From Stutzerimonas stutzeri (GTDB lineage Bacteria; Pseudomonadota; Gammaproteobacteria; Pseudomonadales; Pseudomonadaceae), in NCBI RefSeq assembly GCF_024448895.1, contig NZ_JAMOIC010000018.1:53471-117470 (forward strand): a stretch of DNA of 64,000 nucleotides, read 5' to 3'. A program made the position numbers and the translations under genes. Each line of letters opens with the position of its first letter. Positions within the stretch are counted from its first letter, which is position 1. Of the stretch, positions 18,898 to 27,276 are shown in pieces. Below the pieces are notes generated by a model. The model saw only the letters and a list, made by a program, of their open reading frames with translations. It did no database searches and had not been told where the DNA came from.

Positions 18898-19381
18898 GTG
18901 AACGGAGGCCCGCCGAAAGGCCCGTTTTAGAAGGGTTCTGGATAAAAGGGTACGGGTCGATCATCCAGCAAGTTGGACACGGTTTCGGGGTGCTGGAGCG
19001 AGTGTCCAGAAATCTGGAAGGTTGTCTGCCGGAATGGACGCTTTAGCTAGTGAGGGGTCGAAGAGCAGCGGGTAGCCGGCAGGCCTTTCAGAATCATGCT
19101 TGGGGCCGATATTGAGGGGTGCAGATGGATTTGGCCGGCGGCATGCCCTTTGTAAGGTACGTCACCGCAGTACAGGACAGCACGGAGCAAGCCCCTCTCC
19201 CTCAGGGAGAGGGCTGGGGTGAGGGGCGGTACGACTTGGCTGTCAACATGGCGGACTGCAAAGCGCATAGCCTATTGGAGGTGCGGCTCACCTCTAGAAG
19301 GCAGCCCGGAATATGCCGCCAGTTCCCGCTGGAAGGAGGAACCACTCACCAGCGAGGAGGCCCGGACGGGAAAGTCGACGT
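18898..19381. other. Intergenic region upstream of dctP and downstream of liuR
   Basis: No convincing gene; short frames here lack ribosome sites and family features. It should hold activator-binding sites for the dctP promoter, but I could not single one out. It contains one palindromic repeat at 19191-19227. Confidence 0.6.
19191..19227. repeat. CCCCTCTCCC-type palindromic repeat, single copy
   Basis: CCCTCTCCCT and AGGGAGAGGG form a hairpin, followed by CTGGGGTGAGGGG. The sequence is nearly identical to the ends of the 206-bp element at 26189-26394, and is probably a solo end or decayed copy. Confidence 0.65.
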
Positions 19382-19777
19382 TCAGCTGGCTTCTTTGCTG
19401 ATGGTGGTTTTCAGCGCGGACAGGCAACGCTCCTCAGCGGTATCGAGTTCCAGCTGCATCTGCTGAATGTCGAGAAGCTGCTGCTCCAGCTGCTGACGAC
19501 GCTCGGCGATCATCCCTAGCATGATATTCAGCTGCTTTTGGTTACCGGCCTTTGGATCGTAAAGCTCGATCAGGGTCTTGCATTCGGCGAGCGAGAAGCC
19601 GATGCGCTTGCCGCGTAGGATCAGCTTGAGGGCTACGCGGTCCTTCGGGCTGTAGATGCGCTCCTGGCCGCGGCGTGTCGGCGAGAGCATGCCCTGTTCT
19701 TCGTAGAAGCGTATCGCGCGGGTGGTGATGTCGAGCTCGTTGGCCAAATCGGAAATGCTGTACGTCTGCTTTGCCAT
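19382..19777 (-). CDS. liuR: MerR-family regulator, LiuR-like
   Basis: Regulator of 131 aa with an N-terminal MerR winged helix (YSISDLANELDITTRAIRFYEEQGMLSPTRRGQERIYS) and a C-terminal dimerisation helix rich in Gln (ERRQQLEQQLLDIQQMQ). It has no metal-binding cysteine cluster; its only cysteines are isolated. Length and sequence fit LiuR, the MerR-type regulator of leucine/isovalerate catabolism. It is the last gene of liuE-scoA-scoB-liuR, 148 bp after scoB. Palindromes at 30308 and 34233 are its likely operators. Start at 19777 (MAKQTYS) is preferred to an in-frame GTG at 19804. Confidence 0.87.
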   Translation of the reverse strand: MAKQTYSISDLANELDITTRAIRFYEEQGMLSPTRRGQERIYSPKDRVALKLILRGKRIGFSLAECKTLIELYDPKAGNQKQLNIMLGMIAERRQQLEQQLLDIQQMQLELDTAEERCLSALKTTISKEAS

Positions 19778-19925
19778 GAAGGTATCCAAGTCCTGCCTGT
19801 CCACCCGCGGCTCGCGGAGAGCCGGGTGCGTTTACAACGATGTTTCGCGGGCCGCCAAGGCTACACGCTGCGACGGCCCGATGCACAGTGGCGTCGGGCC
19901 ATATCGCATTGATGCGCGTGGGCGT

Positions 19926-20552
19926 TCAGCGATGTACCGTGCAGCCCGTTGCTTCTTGAATCTGTTCGAAGCTCACGCCGTCTGCCAATTCGACCAGCCG
20001 CAGCCCCTGTTCGGTCACGTCCAGCACGCCCAGGTCGGTGATGATGCGGTCTACCACGCCAACGCCGGTGAGCGGCAGGTCGCATTGCTTGATTATCTTG
20101 TGCGCGCCCTTGGCGGTATGCTCCATCAGCACCACGACGCGTTTGACCCCGGCCACCAGATCCATCGCACCGCCCATCCCCTTGACCATCTTGCCGGGGA
20201 TCATCCAGTTGGCCAGATCACCTTTCTCCGAGACCTGCATGGCGCCGAGAATTGCCAGATTGATATGGCCGCCGCGGATCATGCCGAAGCTCATGGCGTT
20301 GTCGAAGAAGGCGCTGCCGGGCAGGGCGGTGACGGTCTGCTTGCCGGCGTTGATCAAGTCGGGGTCGATCTCATCTTCGGTTGGGAAAGGGCCGATGCCG
20401 AGCAGGCCGTTCTCGCTTTGCAACCAGACGTCCATGCCCTCGGGGATGTAGTTGGCGACGAGGGTCGGCAGGCCGATGCCGAGGTTCACATAGAAACCAT
20501 CCTGCAGTTCCTGCGCGGCGCGTTGCGCCATCTGTTCACGTGTCCAGGCCAT
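19926..20552 (-). CDS. scoB: 3-oxoacid CoA-transferase subunit B
   Basis: Catalytic subunit of succinyl-CoA:acetoacetate-type CoA-transferase, 208 aa. Glu47 in the SENGLLG motif is the expected thioester-forming nucleophile; [15 protein letters not shown], the [15 protein letters not shown] segment and [14 protein letters not shown] are family features. With ScoA it activates acetoacetate to acetoacetyl-CoA for thiolytic cleavage. It begins 2 bp after scoA, so translation is probably coupled. Acetoacetate is made both by LiuE next door and by HbdH at 13023. Dehydrocarnitine CoA-transferases (DhcB) are close relatives, so the substrate is not certain. Confidence 0.93.
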   Translation of the reverse strand: MAWTREQMAQRAAQELQDGFYVNLGIGLPTLVANYIPEGMDVWLQSENGLLGIGPFPTEDEIDPDLINAGKQTVTALPGSAFFDNAMSFGMIRGGHINLAILGAMQVSEKGDLANWMIPGKMVKGMGGAMDLVAGVKRVVVLMEHTAKGAHKIIKQCDLPLTGVGVVDRIITDLGVLDVTEQGLRLVELADGVSFEQIQEATGCTVHR

Positions 20553-20554
20553 GA

Positions 20555-21250
20555 TCAGCTCCTCACCGTACGTTTTTCGATGCGCTTTTCGGCGTTCGGA
20601 TTGTGGATGATGCGCTGCACGTAGATACCGGGCAGGTGGATCTGGTCCGCGTCCAGCTCGCCGGTTTCGACGAGATGATCGACCTCGACCACGCAGACCT
20701 TACCGGCCATGGCCGCGAGCGGGTTGAAGTTGCGCGCCGTTTTGTTGAAGACGAGGTTGCCAGCCTTGTCCGCCTTGAAGGCTTTGACCAACGCGATGTC
20801 GGCCGGCAGCGATTCCTCCATCACGTACCACTCGCCGTTGAACTGGCGGGTTTCTTTGCCCTCCGCGATCAGCGTGCCGTAGCCGGTCCGGGTATAGAAC
20901 GCCGGGATGCCGGAGCCGGCCGCGCGCAGCTTCTCGGCGAGCGTTCCCTGTGGTGTGAATTCCAGCTCCAGTTCACCGGCCAGATACTGTCGCTCGAATT
21001 CCTTGTTCTCGCCCACGTAGGACGACACCATCTTGCTCACTTGGCGTGATTCCAGCAGCAGGCCGAGGCCAAAACCGTCTACGCCTGCGTTGTTGCTGAT
21101 GACAGTGAGATTCTTCTTGCCGGTGTCACGCAGCGCTGCGATCAGCGCTTCGGGGATGCCACATAGACCGAAGCCGCCGACAGCGAGGGTCATGCCGTCC
21201 TCGACCAGGCCGGCTAGCGCCTGTTCAGCGTTGGGATAGATCTTGTTCAT
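20555..21250 (-). CDS. scoA: 3-oxoacid CoA-transferase subunit A
   Basis: Partner subunit of 231 aa (usual length about 230) with [16 protein letters not shown] near the N-terminus, [14 protein letters not shown], the [15 protein letters not shown] motif and [25 protein letters not shown] near the C-terminus. It forms an A2B2-type CoA-transferase with ScoB. It starts 45 bp after the liuE stop and ends 2 bp before scoB, so the three appear co-transcribed. This lets acetoacetate released by LiuE re-enter metabolism. Confidence 0.93.
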   Translation of the reverse strand: MNKIYPNAEQALAGLVEDGMTLAVGGFGLCGIPEALIAALRDTGKKNLTVISNNAGVDGFGLGLLLESRQVSKMVSSYVGENKEFERQYLAGELELEFTPQGTLAEKLRAAGSGIPAFYTRTGYGTLIAEGKETRQFNGEWYVMEESLPADIALVKAFKADKAGNLVFNKTARNFNPLAAMAGKVCVVEVDHLVETGELDADQIHLPGIYVQRIIHNPNAEKRIEKRTVRS

Positions 21251-21295
21251 GTAGGCCTCTTGTTTTTGATCGATGGCTACCAGGCAGCCAATCCG

Positions 21296-22210
21296 TCACT
21301 TCGCGCTTAGTCGCGCTCTGGCGACGCGTGATCCATTGGGTCGTCCGAGAACATCGCTGATGCGTTGACCCGCTGCGATCAGTGCGTTCAGCTCGATGCC
21401 GGTTTCGATGCCCATTCCGTCCAGCATGTAGAGCACATCCTCGCTGGCAACGTTGCCGGTGGCGCCCTTGGCATAAGGGCATCCGCCGAGCCCGGCTACT
21501 GAGCTGTCGAAGGTGCAGATTCCTTCCTGCAGGCTGGCATAGATGTTCGCCAGCGCTTGGCCATAGGTGTCGTGAAAGTGCCCGGCGAGCTTGTCGCGCG
21601 GTACGTGTCGGCTGACAAGGTCGAACAGCTGCCGCGTCTTGCCGGGTGTGCCGGTGCCGATGGTGTCGCCCAAAGAAACTTCGTAGCAGCCCATGGCGAA
21701 TAGCTCATGGGCGACATGCGCGACACGTTTGGGATCGATCTCGCCTTCATAGGGGCAGCCAAGCACGCAGGACACGTAGCCGCGCACCTGGATGCCGTTT
21801 TCCCGCGCGGCAGCCATCAGCGGGACGAAGCGTGCCAGGCTCTCGTCGATCGAGCAGTTGATGTTCTTCTGTGAGAAGGCTTCAGACGCGGCGGCGAATA
21901 CTGCGACTTCACTGATACCGGATTCGATGGCCGCTTCCAGCCCCTTGAGGTTTGGCGTCAGTGCCGCGTAGGTCACGCCGGGCTTCTGCTTGATCTGCGC
22001 GAATACATCAGCCGAACCCGCCATCTGCGGCACCCACTTCGGCGACACGAAGCTGCCCACCTCGATATAACGCACCCCGGCGGCGCTCAGGTCATCCACC
22101 AGGCGCACCTTGTCGGCGATGCTGATTGGTTGCTTTTCGTTCTGCAAGCCGTCGCGCGGGCCGACTTCGACCAGACGTACCCGGCGTGGGATTTCAGCGG
22201 TTGTGGTCAT
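21296..22210 (-). CDS. liuE: Hydroxymethylglutaryl-CoA lyase
   Basis: Last step of leucine degradation: 3-hydroxy-3-methylglutaryl-CoA is cleaved to acetoacetate and acetyl-CoA. The 304-aa protein has the TIM-barrel signatures VEVGPRDGLQNEK near the start, FHDTYGQALAN (metal-binding His) and the lyase signature SVAGLGGCPYAKGATGN with its active-site Cys. Length is normal. It heads the liuE-scoA-scoB-liuR set. A divergent chemoreceptor gene starts 177 bp away, separating liuE from liuABCD. Confidence 0.96.
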   Translation of the reverse strand: MTTTAEIPRRVRLVEVGPRDGLQNEKQPISIADKVRLVDDLSAAGVRYIEVGSFVSPKWVPQMAGSADVFAQIKQKPGVTYAALTPNLKGLEAAIESGISEVAVFAAASEAFSQKNINCSIDESLARFVPLMAAARENGIQVRGYVSCVLGCPYEGEIDPKRVAHVAHELFAMGCYEVSLGDTIGTGTPGKTRQLFDLVSRHVPRDKLAGHFHDTYGQALANIYASLQEGICTFDSSVAGLGGCPYAKGATGNVASEDVLYMLDGMGIETGIELNALIAAGQRISDVLGRPNGSRVARARLSAK

Positions 22211-22386
22211 TAACTTTCCTCAAATAAACAAGCGAGTTGCTGAAAGGCTGTGGTGCAAGGCTTCGCGCCGCCCGAATCCCGACTCGGTAGTCAAACAGTG
22301 GACTCCTGATGCTCAAGTTAGGCCGCCCGGTGCAGATAAATAATAGGAAACCCGGCTTTTGCCGGACGCCTTTTTTCGAGGTTCCT

Positions 22387-24009
22387 ATGCTCCGCAAACT
22401 GAAGATCTCCCATCGCACGCTGTTGTTCTTTGCGCTCGTAGCCGTATTGCTGACGGCGCTTGGGCTGTTCAGCCTGATGCAGATGGCCGCGATCCGAGCG
22501 GCCGGCAGTGAAATCGACTCGGACTGGATGCCAAGCCAGGCGGCCGCGGATGACATCGCGCTGAATTTTTCTCATATCCAGACGGAATCGTTGCGTCAGC
22601 TCGCTTTCAATGATCCTGAGACGATTCGCAAGAGCGATGGCGTGATTGCAAAGGCGTTGAGCGAGATCCAAGCCCTGATGGTTCGTTACGAGGCACACGT
22701 CTCCGATGCGGACGAGGCTCGCGTGTTCGCAGGAGCCAAGGATGTGTTCGCGCAGTATCCTCAGGCGCTCGAAGAGCGTAAGCGCGTCATGGCTGGCAGC
22801 CCGAGCGCCGAGCAAGCGGCAGCGATCAATGCTCGTGTTGACGCGATGGGGGCGCAGTTCGAGGAAGCGCTGTTGAAACTTCGCACCTTCAATGAGGAAG
22901 GCGCTCACCATGCGGTGGGGGCCGCTACGGCCGTCTACCAGAATGCCCGGATGGTTATCGCCGCTGTGATTCTGGTTGCGTTGATGGCTACCGTCGCCTT
23001 GGCATTCATATTGACTGCCAGCATCGTCCGGCCGATGCGCCGGGCTGTGGTGGTGTCCAACGAGATCGCCAAGGGCGACCTGACCCACGAGGTACTGGTC
23101 GATGGTAATGACGAAGCCACCGAGCTGCTCACGTCCCTGCGAGAGATGCAGACCAACCTGCGCAATATCATCGGGCAGATCAACGATTCGACTAATGTTC
23201 TGACCACCTCGGCTGAGGAAATGACGGCGGTGATGTTGGACAGCACCACGGGCCTTCAGAGACAGAACGATCAGATCGAACAGGCGGCCACTGCCGTCAA
23301 CCAGATGACCTGCGCCGTCGAAGAAGTCGCCAGCAATGCCGTCTCGACGTCCGAGGCTTCGCGTGCATCGAGCGAGTCGGCGCAGCAAGGCCGTATCCAG
23401 CTGGACGACGCTATCGCTTCGATTCAGGCGCTCGCCCATGACGTACTCAGCGCCTCGGATCGCGCTGGAGATCTGGCTAACCAGACCCAGAACATCACCC
23501 GTGTGCTGGACGTCATCCGCGCGGTGGCAGAGCAGACCAACCTGTTGGCCCTTAACGCCGCCATCGAGGCTGCACGAGCGGGCGATGCCGGTCGTGGCTT
23601 TGCCGTCGTGGCAGATGAGGTACGCGCACTGGCTAAACGTACCGGTGAATCGACTCAGGAAATTGAATCGATGATCGGCAGCATCAAGCAAGGAACCGGC
23701 CTGACCGTAGACGCGCTGCAGCAGAGCGCATCTCGCGCTCAAGGGACGCTCGACAAGGCTCAGGCGGCGGGCGTTGCGCTGGTGCAGATCGCCGAGACGG
23801 TGGCCGGTATCAACGAACGCAACCTGGTTATCGCCAGTGCATCCGAAGAACAGGCCCAGGTCGCTCGCGAAATTGACCGCAATCTTGTGAACATTCGGGA
23901 TCTGTCGGTGCAGACGTCGGCGGGTGCGCAGCAGACCAGCATCGCTACGCAGGAACTGACGCGTCTGGCGGTGGACCTGAACGCGCTGGTAAGCCGCTTC
24001 AAAATGTAG
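22387..24009 (+). CDS. Methyl-accepting chemotaxis protein
   Basis: Transmembrane chemoreceptor of 540 aa. First membrane helix at about residues 10-32, a periplasmic helical bundle (about 33-190) of the four-helix type, a second helix at about 191-215 (MVIAAVILVALMATVALAF), a HAMP domain (about 216-270) and a long cytoplasmic signalling coiled coil. The conserved hairpin EQTNLLALNAAIEAARAG...GRGFAVVADEVRALA lies at about 382-413, and methylation helices flank it. Start ATG at 22387 has GAGG at good spacing; an upstream in-frame ATG at 22309 is not needed. It lies between liuD and liuE but on the opposite strand. The ligand is unknown; leucine or its breakdown acids are a reasonable guess from position. 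Confidence 0.94.
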   Translation: MLRKLKISHRTLLFFALVAVLLTALGLFSLMQMAAIRAAGSEIDSDWMPSQAAADDIALNFSHIQTESLRQLAFNDPETIRKSDGVIAKALSEIQALMVRYEAHVSDADEARVFAGAKDVFAQYPQALEERKRVMAGSPSAEQAAAINARVDAMGAQFEEALLKLRTFNEEGAHHAVGAATAVYQNARMVIAAVILVALMATVALAFILTASIVRPMRRAVVVSNEIAKGDLTHEVLVDGNDEATELLTSLREMQTNLRNIIGQINDSTNVLTTSAEEMTAVMLDSTTGLQRQNDQIEQAATAVNQMTCAVEEVASNAVSTSEASRASSESAQQGRIQLDDAIASIQALAHDVLSASDRAGDLANQTQNITRVLDVIRAVAEQTNLLALNAAIEAARAGDAGRGFAVVADEVRALAKRTGESTQEIESMIGSIKQGTGLTVDALQQSASRAQGTLDKAQAAGVALVQIAETVAGINERNLVIASASEEQAQVAREIDRNLVNIRDLSVQTSAGAQQTSIATQELTRLAVDLNALVSRFKM

Positions 24010-24197
24010 CCACTGCTTGGTACTGGCGGCAATGTAAAAGCGGGCGCAACGCTTCAGTCCTTGCTCGCAAAAACAACTCCCTGGCGGCGCTGGTTCGCTC
24101 CGACGGGGAGTGGTTTCGAAGTGGGTCCGGCGGCTATCCCAGTCGCGGGACCAGACTGGCGGCGCTTCCTCGATTCGCCAGACAGCCGTGGCATTCA

Positions 24198-26156
24198 TCA
24201 CTCAAGCTCTACCAGCGTGGCGCCCTCGCTGATCATCTCGCCTTCAGCGCAATAGACGGCTTTGACCACCCCGGCTTCGGCAGCTCGAATGCTGTGCTCC
24301 ATTTTCATGGCCTCAAGCACAATCAGCGTGGCGCCCGCTTCAACACTTTGCCCGGCCTCAACCAGTACGCGCACGATGCTGCCGTTCATGGGCGCCGTCA
24401 GGCCGCCGTGATGCTGGTGGCTGGCTTCGACTTCGGCGATGGGGTCGAATGCGGTCACCGCCTGCAGCTCACCATTCCATTCCAGATACAGGGTTTTGCC
24501 CTGACGAATCACTTTCGGGCGCCGCACGGCGTGTGCTGCGGCGGGCTTGTGCGTGAGCGAGCCTTCGGAAAGGGCCGAATCGTCAGTGCGCTCGCTCCCG
24601 AGAGAGGCAGCATCGATGCGCACCAGACGGTTTTCGCCGTTGCATTGCAGGTGTACGCCTATCCGTGTCGGCATACCGAAACGCAGGCCGTCACGATTGG
24701 CCCAGGGTGAGTGGGGGTCGTCCTGACGGATCTTCGCGGGCTCGGTCTGCACGTAGCGCTCACCGGCCAACTGCCAGAACGCATCAGGCAGCTCGCCGGG
24801 CGTGCGCATCAACTCGGTTTCGTGGCGCGGGATGAATCCGGTGTCCAACTCGGCGCTGGCGAAGGCGGGATGACCGATCACCCTGCGTAGAAACGCGAGG
24901 TTGGTGCGCACGCCGCCGACACAGGTTTCGTCGAGCATTGCCAACAGACGCAGGCGGGCCTCCTCACGGTTCTCGCCCCAGGCGATCAGCTTGCCAAGCA
25001 TGGGATCGTAGAAGGGTGACACGGTGTCGCCCTCGGCTACGCCGCTGTCGACTCGCCGGCCAGGGCCAGCGGCGGATTCGCGGTAGAGGTCGAGGGTGCC
25101 GGTGGCCGGGAGGAAGTCATTGTCCGGATCTTCGGCATACAGGCGCACCTCGATGGCATGGCCCATCAGCGGTACCTGTTCTTGCGTTATCGGCAGCGGC
25201 TCGCCGCGTGCAACGCGGATCTGCCAGGCCACCAGATCAAGGCCGGTGATGGCCTCGGTGACGGGATGCTCCACCTGCAGACGGGTGTTCATTTCCATAA
25301 AGAAGAACTCGCCGCGCGCATCGAGCAGAAACTCGACCGTGCCGGCACCGACATAGCCGATCGCCTGCGCGGCCTTCACCGCCGCTTCACCCATGGCGCG
25401 GCGCAGTTCAGGCGATAGGCCCGGCGCTGGCGCTTCCTCGACCACCTTCTGGTGTCGGCGCTGGATCGAGCAGTCGCGCTCGTTGAGGTACAGGCAGTTG
25501 CCGTGCGAGTCGGCGAACACCTGGATTTCAACGTGGCGCGGTTTGAGCACGTACTTTTCGACCAGCATGCGCGAGTCACCGAAGGAGGACTGCGCTTCAC
25601 GCTGTGCCGATTGCAGCGCCTCGGCGAGATCCGCTTCGCGCTCCACGACCTTCATCCCCTTGCCGCCACCGCCTGCGGTTGCCTTGAGCAAGACGGGATA
25701 GCCGATTTTTTCTGCGGCGACGCGGAAGGTTTCCACGTCCTGCGCTTCGCCGTGATAGCCCGGCACCAGCGGTACGCCCGCTTTCTCCATCAGCGCCTTG
25801 GCTGCGGACTTGCTGCCCATGGCGTCGATTGCGGAGGCGGGCGGGCCGAGGAAGATCAGCCCGGCATCCTCGATGGCGCGAGCAAACGCCGCATTTTCCG
25901 AGAGAAAGCCATACCCGGGGTGGATAGCCTGAGCACCGCTGATTTTGGCGGCGGCGATCAGTTTGTCGATCATGAGGTAGCTCTCGCCGGGCTTGGCGCC
26001 ACCGAGATCGACGCGGATGTCCGCTTCTCGGGCATGCCTTGCGTCACGGTCGATGGCGCTATGCACGGCAACTGTAGTCAGGCCCATGGCCTTGGCGGTG
26101 CGCATCACGCGGCAGGCGATCTCACCGCGGTTGGCGACCAGGAGGGTGGTTATCAT
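24198..26156 (-). CDS. liuD: Methylcrotonyl-CoA carboxylase, biotin-containing alpha subunit
   Basis: Carboxylates 3-methylcrotonyl-CoA to 3-methylglutaconyl-CoA together with LiuB. The 652-aa chain carries a biotin carboxylase N-terminus (LLVANRGEIACRVMRTAK; ATP-grasp loop KATAGGGGKGMKVV; FLEMNTRLQVEHPVTE-type active site seen as MEMNTRLQVEHPVTE) and a C-terminal biotinyl domain with the attachment Lys618 in EAMKMEH. Length fits the family. A 262-bp spacer containing a MITE-like element separates it from liuC, yet it remains in liuABCD order. It ends 188 bp from the end of the convergent chemoreceptor gene. Confidence 0.96.
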   Translation of the reverse strand: MITTLLVANRGEIACRVMRTAKAMGLTTVAVHSAIDRDARHAREADIRVDLGGAKPGESYLMIDKLIAAAKISGAQAIHPGYGFLSENAAFARAIEDAGLIFLGPPASAIDAMGSKSAAKALMEKAGVPLVPGYHGEAQDVETFRVAAEKIGYPVLLKATAGGGGKGMKVVEREADLAEALQSAQREAQSSFGDSRMLVEKYVLKPRHVEIQVFADSHGNCLYLNERDCSIQRRHQKVVEEAPAPGLSPELRRAMGEAAVKAAQAIGYVGAGTVEFLLDARGEFFFMEMNTRLQVEHPVTEAITGLDLVAWQIRVARGEPLPITQEQVPLMGHAIEVRLYAEDPDNDFLPATGTLDLYRESAAGPGRRVDSGVAEGDTVSPFYDPMLGKLIAWGENREEARLRLLAMLDETCVGGVRTNLAFLRRVIGHPAFASAELDTGFIPRHETELMRTPGELPDAFWQLAGERYVQTEPAKIRQDDPHSPWANRDGLRFGMPTRIGVHLQCNGENRLVRIDAASLGSERTDDSALSEGSLTHKPAAAHAVRRPKVIRQGKTLYLEWNGELQAVTAFDPIAEVEASHQHHGGLTAPMNGSIVRVLVEAGQSVEAGATLIVLEAMKMEHSIRAAEAGVVKAVYCAEGEMISEGATLVELE

Positions 26157-26188
26157 TGTTGTGATTCCTGCGTGGCCTTGAAAATTTT

Positions 26189-26394
26189 CCCCCTCACCCT
26201 AGCCCTCTCCCCGGGGGAGAGAGGGAACGACGAGGTTAGGCGGGGCGATGGTGGTGTGGTCTGGCGGCTGTTGGCTTGCCAGATCGATACATAGAAATGT
26301 ACGTATGAGACGGCGCGGCGGGCCGACCTAGCAGTCCAAACACCGCACGACCTAACCCCCTCGCCCCTCTGGGGAGAGGGTTGGGGTGAGGGGG
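26189..26394. mobile_element. MITE-like element with 24-bp inverted ends in the liu operon
   Basis: A roughly 206-bp non-coding element with near-perfect terminal inverted repeats: CCCCCTCACCCTAGCCCTCT at the left, and the complement of CCCCCTCACCCCAACCCTCT at the right. Each end also folds on itself (CCCTCTCCCC with GGGGAGAG). The inner flanks GAGGTTAGG and CCTAAC are inverted as well. There is no transposase. It fills most of the liuC-liuD spacer. A solo end lies at 19191. Confidence 0.65.
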
Positions 26395-26418
26395 CTGAGC
26401 TCCGGGCAGACCCGGCCA

Positions 26419-27216
26419 TCAAGTGCGCCCCAACCACTTGGGTTTACGCTTTTCCAGAAAGGCGTTGAGCCCTTCCTGTCCCTCGGGGCTGACACGGATG
26501 CGCGCGATTGCGTTCTCGGTGTAGCGCCGCAGTGCCGGGCTCAGCAGAACGCTGCCAGCTTCACGCATGAGGTCCTTGCTGGCACGCATGGCCTGGGGGC
26601 TGTTGAGCAGCAGGGTATCGATCCAGCCGTGAAGGCTGTCGTTCAGTTCAGCTCCGTCATAGGTCTCCGACAGCAAACCCAGTTCGCGTGCACGCTCGCC
26701 GCTAAAGCGCTCGCCTGTCATCGAATAGCGCCGCGTGGCGCGCTCGCCGATGGCCTTGACGAGGAAGGGGCTGATCACCGCGGGCGCCAGCCCTATACGC
26801 ACTTCCGATAACGACAGCTGCGCATCATGCGCACCGATGGCCATGTCGCAGCAGGCGATCAACCCAACAGCGCCGCCAAAAGCTGCGCCCTGCACCACAG
26901 CCAGGGTTGGCAGTTTAAGGTGGTAGAGGCTGTACATCAGTTCGGCCAGCTCCCGGGCATCGGCCAGATTCGCCTCGAAATCCAGTTTGGCCGACTGCTG
27001 CATCCAGGCGAGATCAGCACCCGCCGAGAAATGACGGCCGCTTCCGCGCAGCAGCAAGAAGCGGAGACTTTTGTCCAACTGCACCTGATCGATAGCGAGC
27101 ACTAGCTCACGAATCATTTCGGCGTTGAATGCGTTGTTCTTTTCCGGGCGGTTGAGCCATAGGGTGGCAAACCCGCGAGGGTCCATTTCCAGTTCTATGG
27201 TGGTGAAATCGGTCAT
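26419..27216 (-). CDS. liuC: Methylglutaconyl-CoA hydratase
   Basis: Hydrates 3-methylglutaconyl-CoA to 3-hydroxy-3-methylglutaryl-CoA in leucine degradation. The 265-aa crotonase-fold protein shows GSGRHFSAGADLAWMQ (oxyanion-hole loop), a second oxyanion loop AAFGGAVGLIACCDMAIG, and SEVRIGLAPAVISPF with the catalytic Glu region. The Trp-Met-Gln after SAGADLA and the gene order identify the liu member of this large family. GAGGAGAC precedes the ATG. It lies 60 bp after liuB with a hairpin in the spacer. Confidence 0.93.
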   Translation of the reverse strand: MTDFTTIELEMDPRGFATLWLNRPEKNNAFNAEMIRELVLAIDQVQLDKSLRFLLLRGSGRHFSAGADLAWMQQSAKLDFEANLADARELAELMYSLYHLKLPTLAVVQGAAFGGAVGLIACCDMAIGAHDAQLSLSEVRIGLAPAVISPFLVKAIGERATRRYSMTGERFSGERARELGLLSETYDGAELNDSLHGWIDTLLLNSPQAMRASKDLMREAGSVLLSPALRRYTENAIARIRVSPEGQEGLNAFLEKRKPKWLGRT

Positions 27217-27233
27217 GACGGGTCTCCTCGACG

Positions 27234-27267
27234 TAGGGCAGCGCAGTCCGGCGATTGCGCTGCCCTA
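27234..27267 (-). other. Intercistronic hairpin between liuB and liuC
   Basis: TAGGGCAGCGCA (27234-27245) and its exact complement (27256-27267) form a 12-bp stem with a 10-nt loop, just before the liuC ribosome site. There is no T tract, so it more likely stabilises the upstream message or tunes liuC translation than terminates transcription. Confidence 0.55.
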
Positions 27268-27276
27268 GAGAAATAA

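Noticed and set aside
18169-19046. Frames opposite and upstream of dctP
   Set aside because: They overlap the secure dctP gene or its sigma-54 promoter region and encode no recognisable protein.
22318-24201. Long antisense frame (627 codons) across the chemoreceptor gene
   Set aside because: It is the reverse-strand shadow of a clear MCP gene; its protein has no domain and unusual composition. GC-rich codon bias keeps antisense frames open in this genome.
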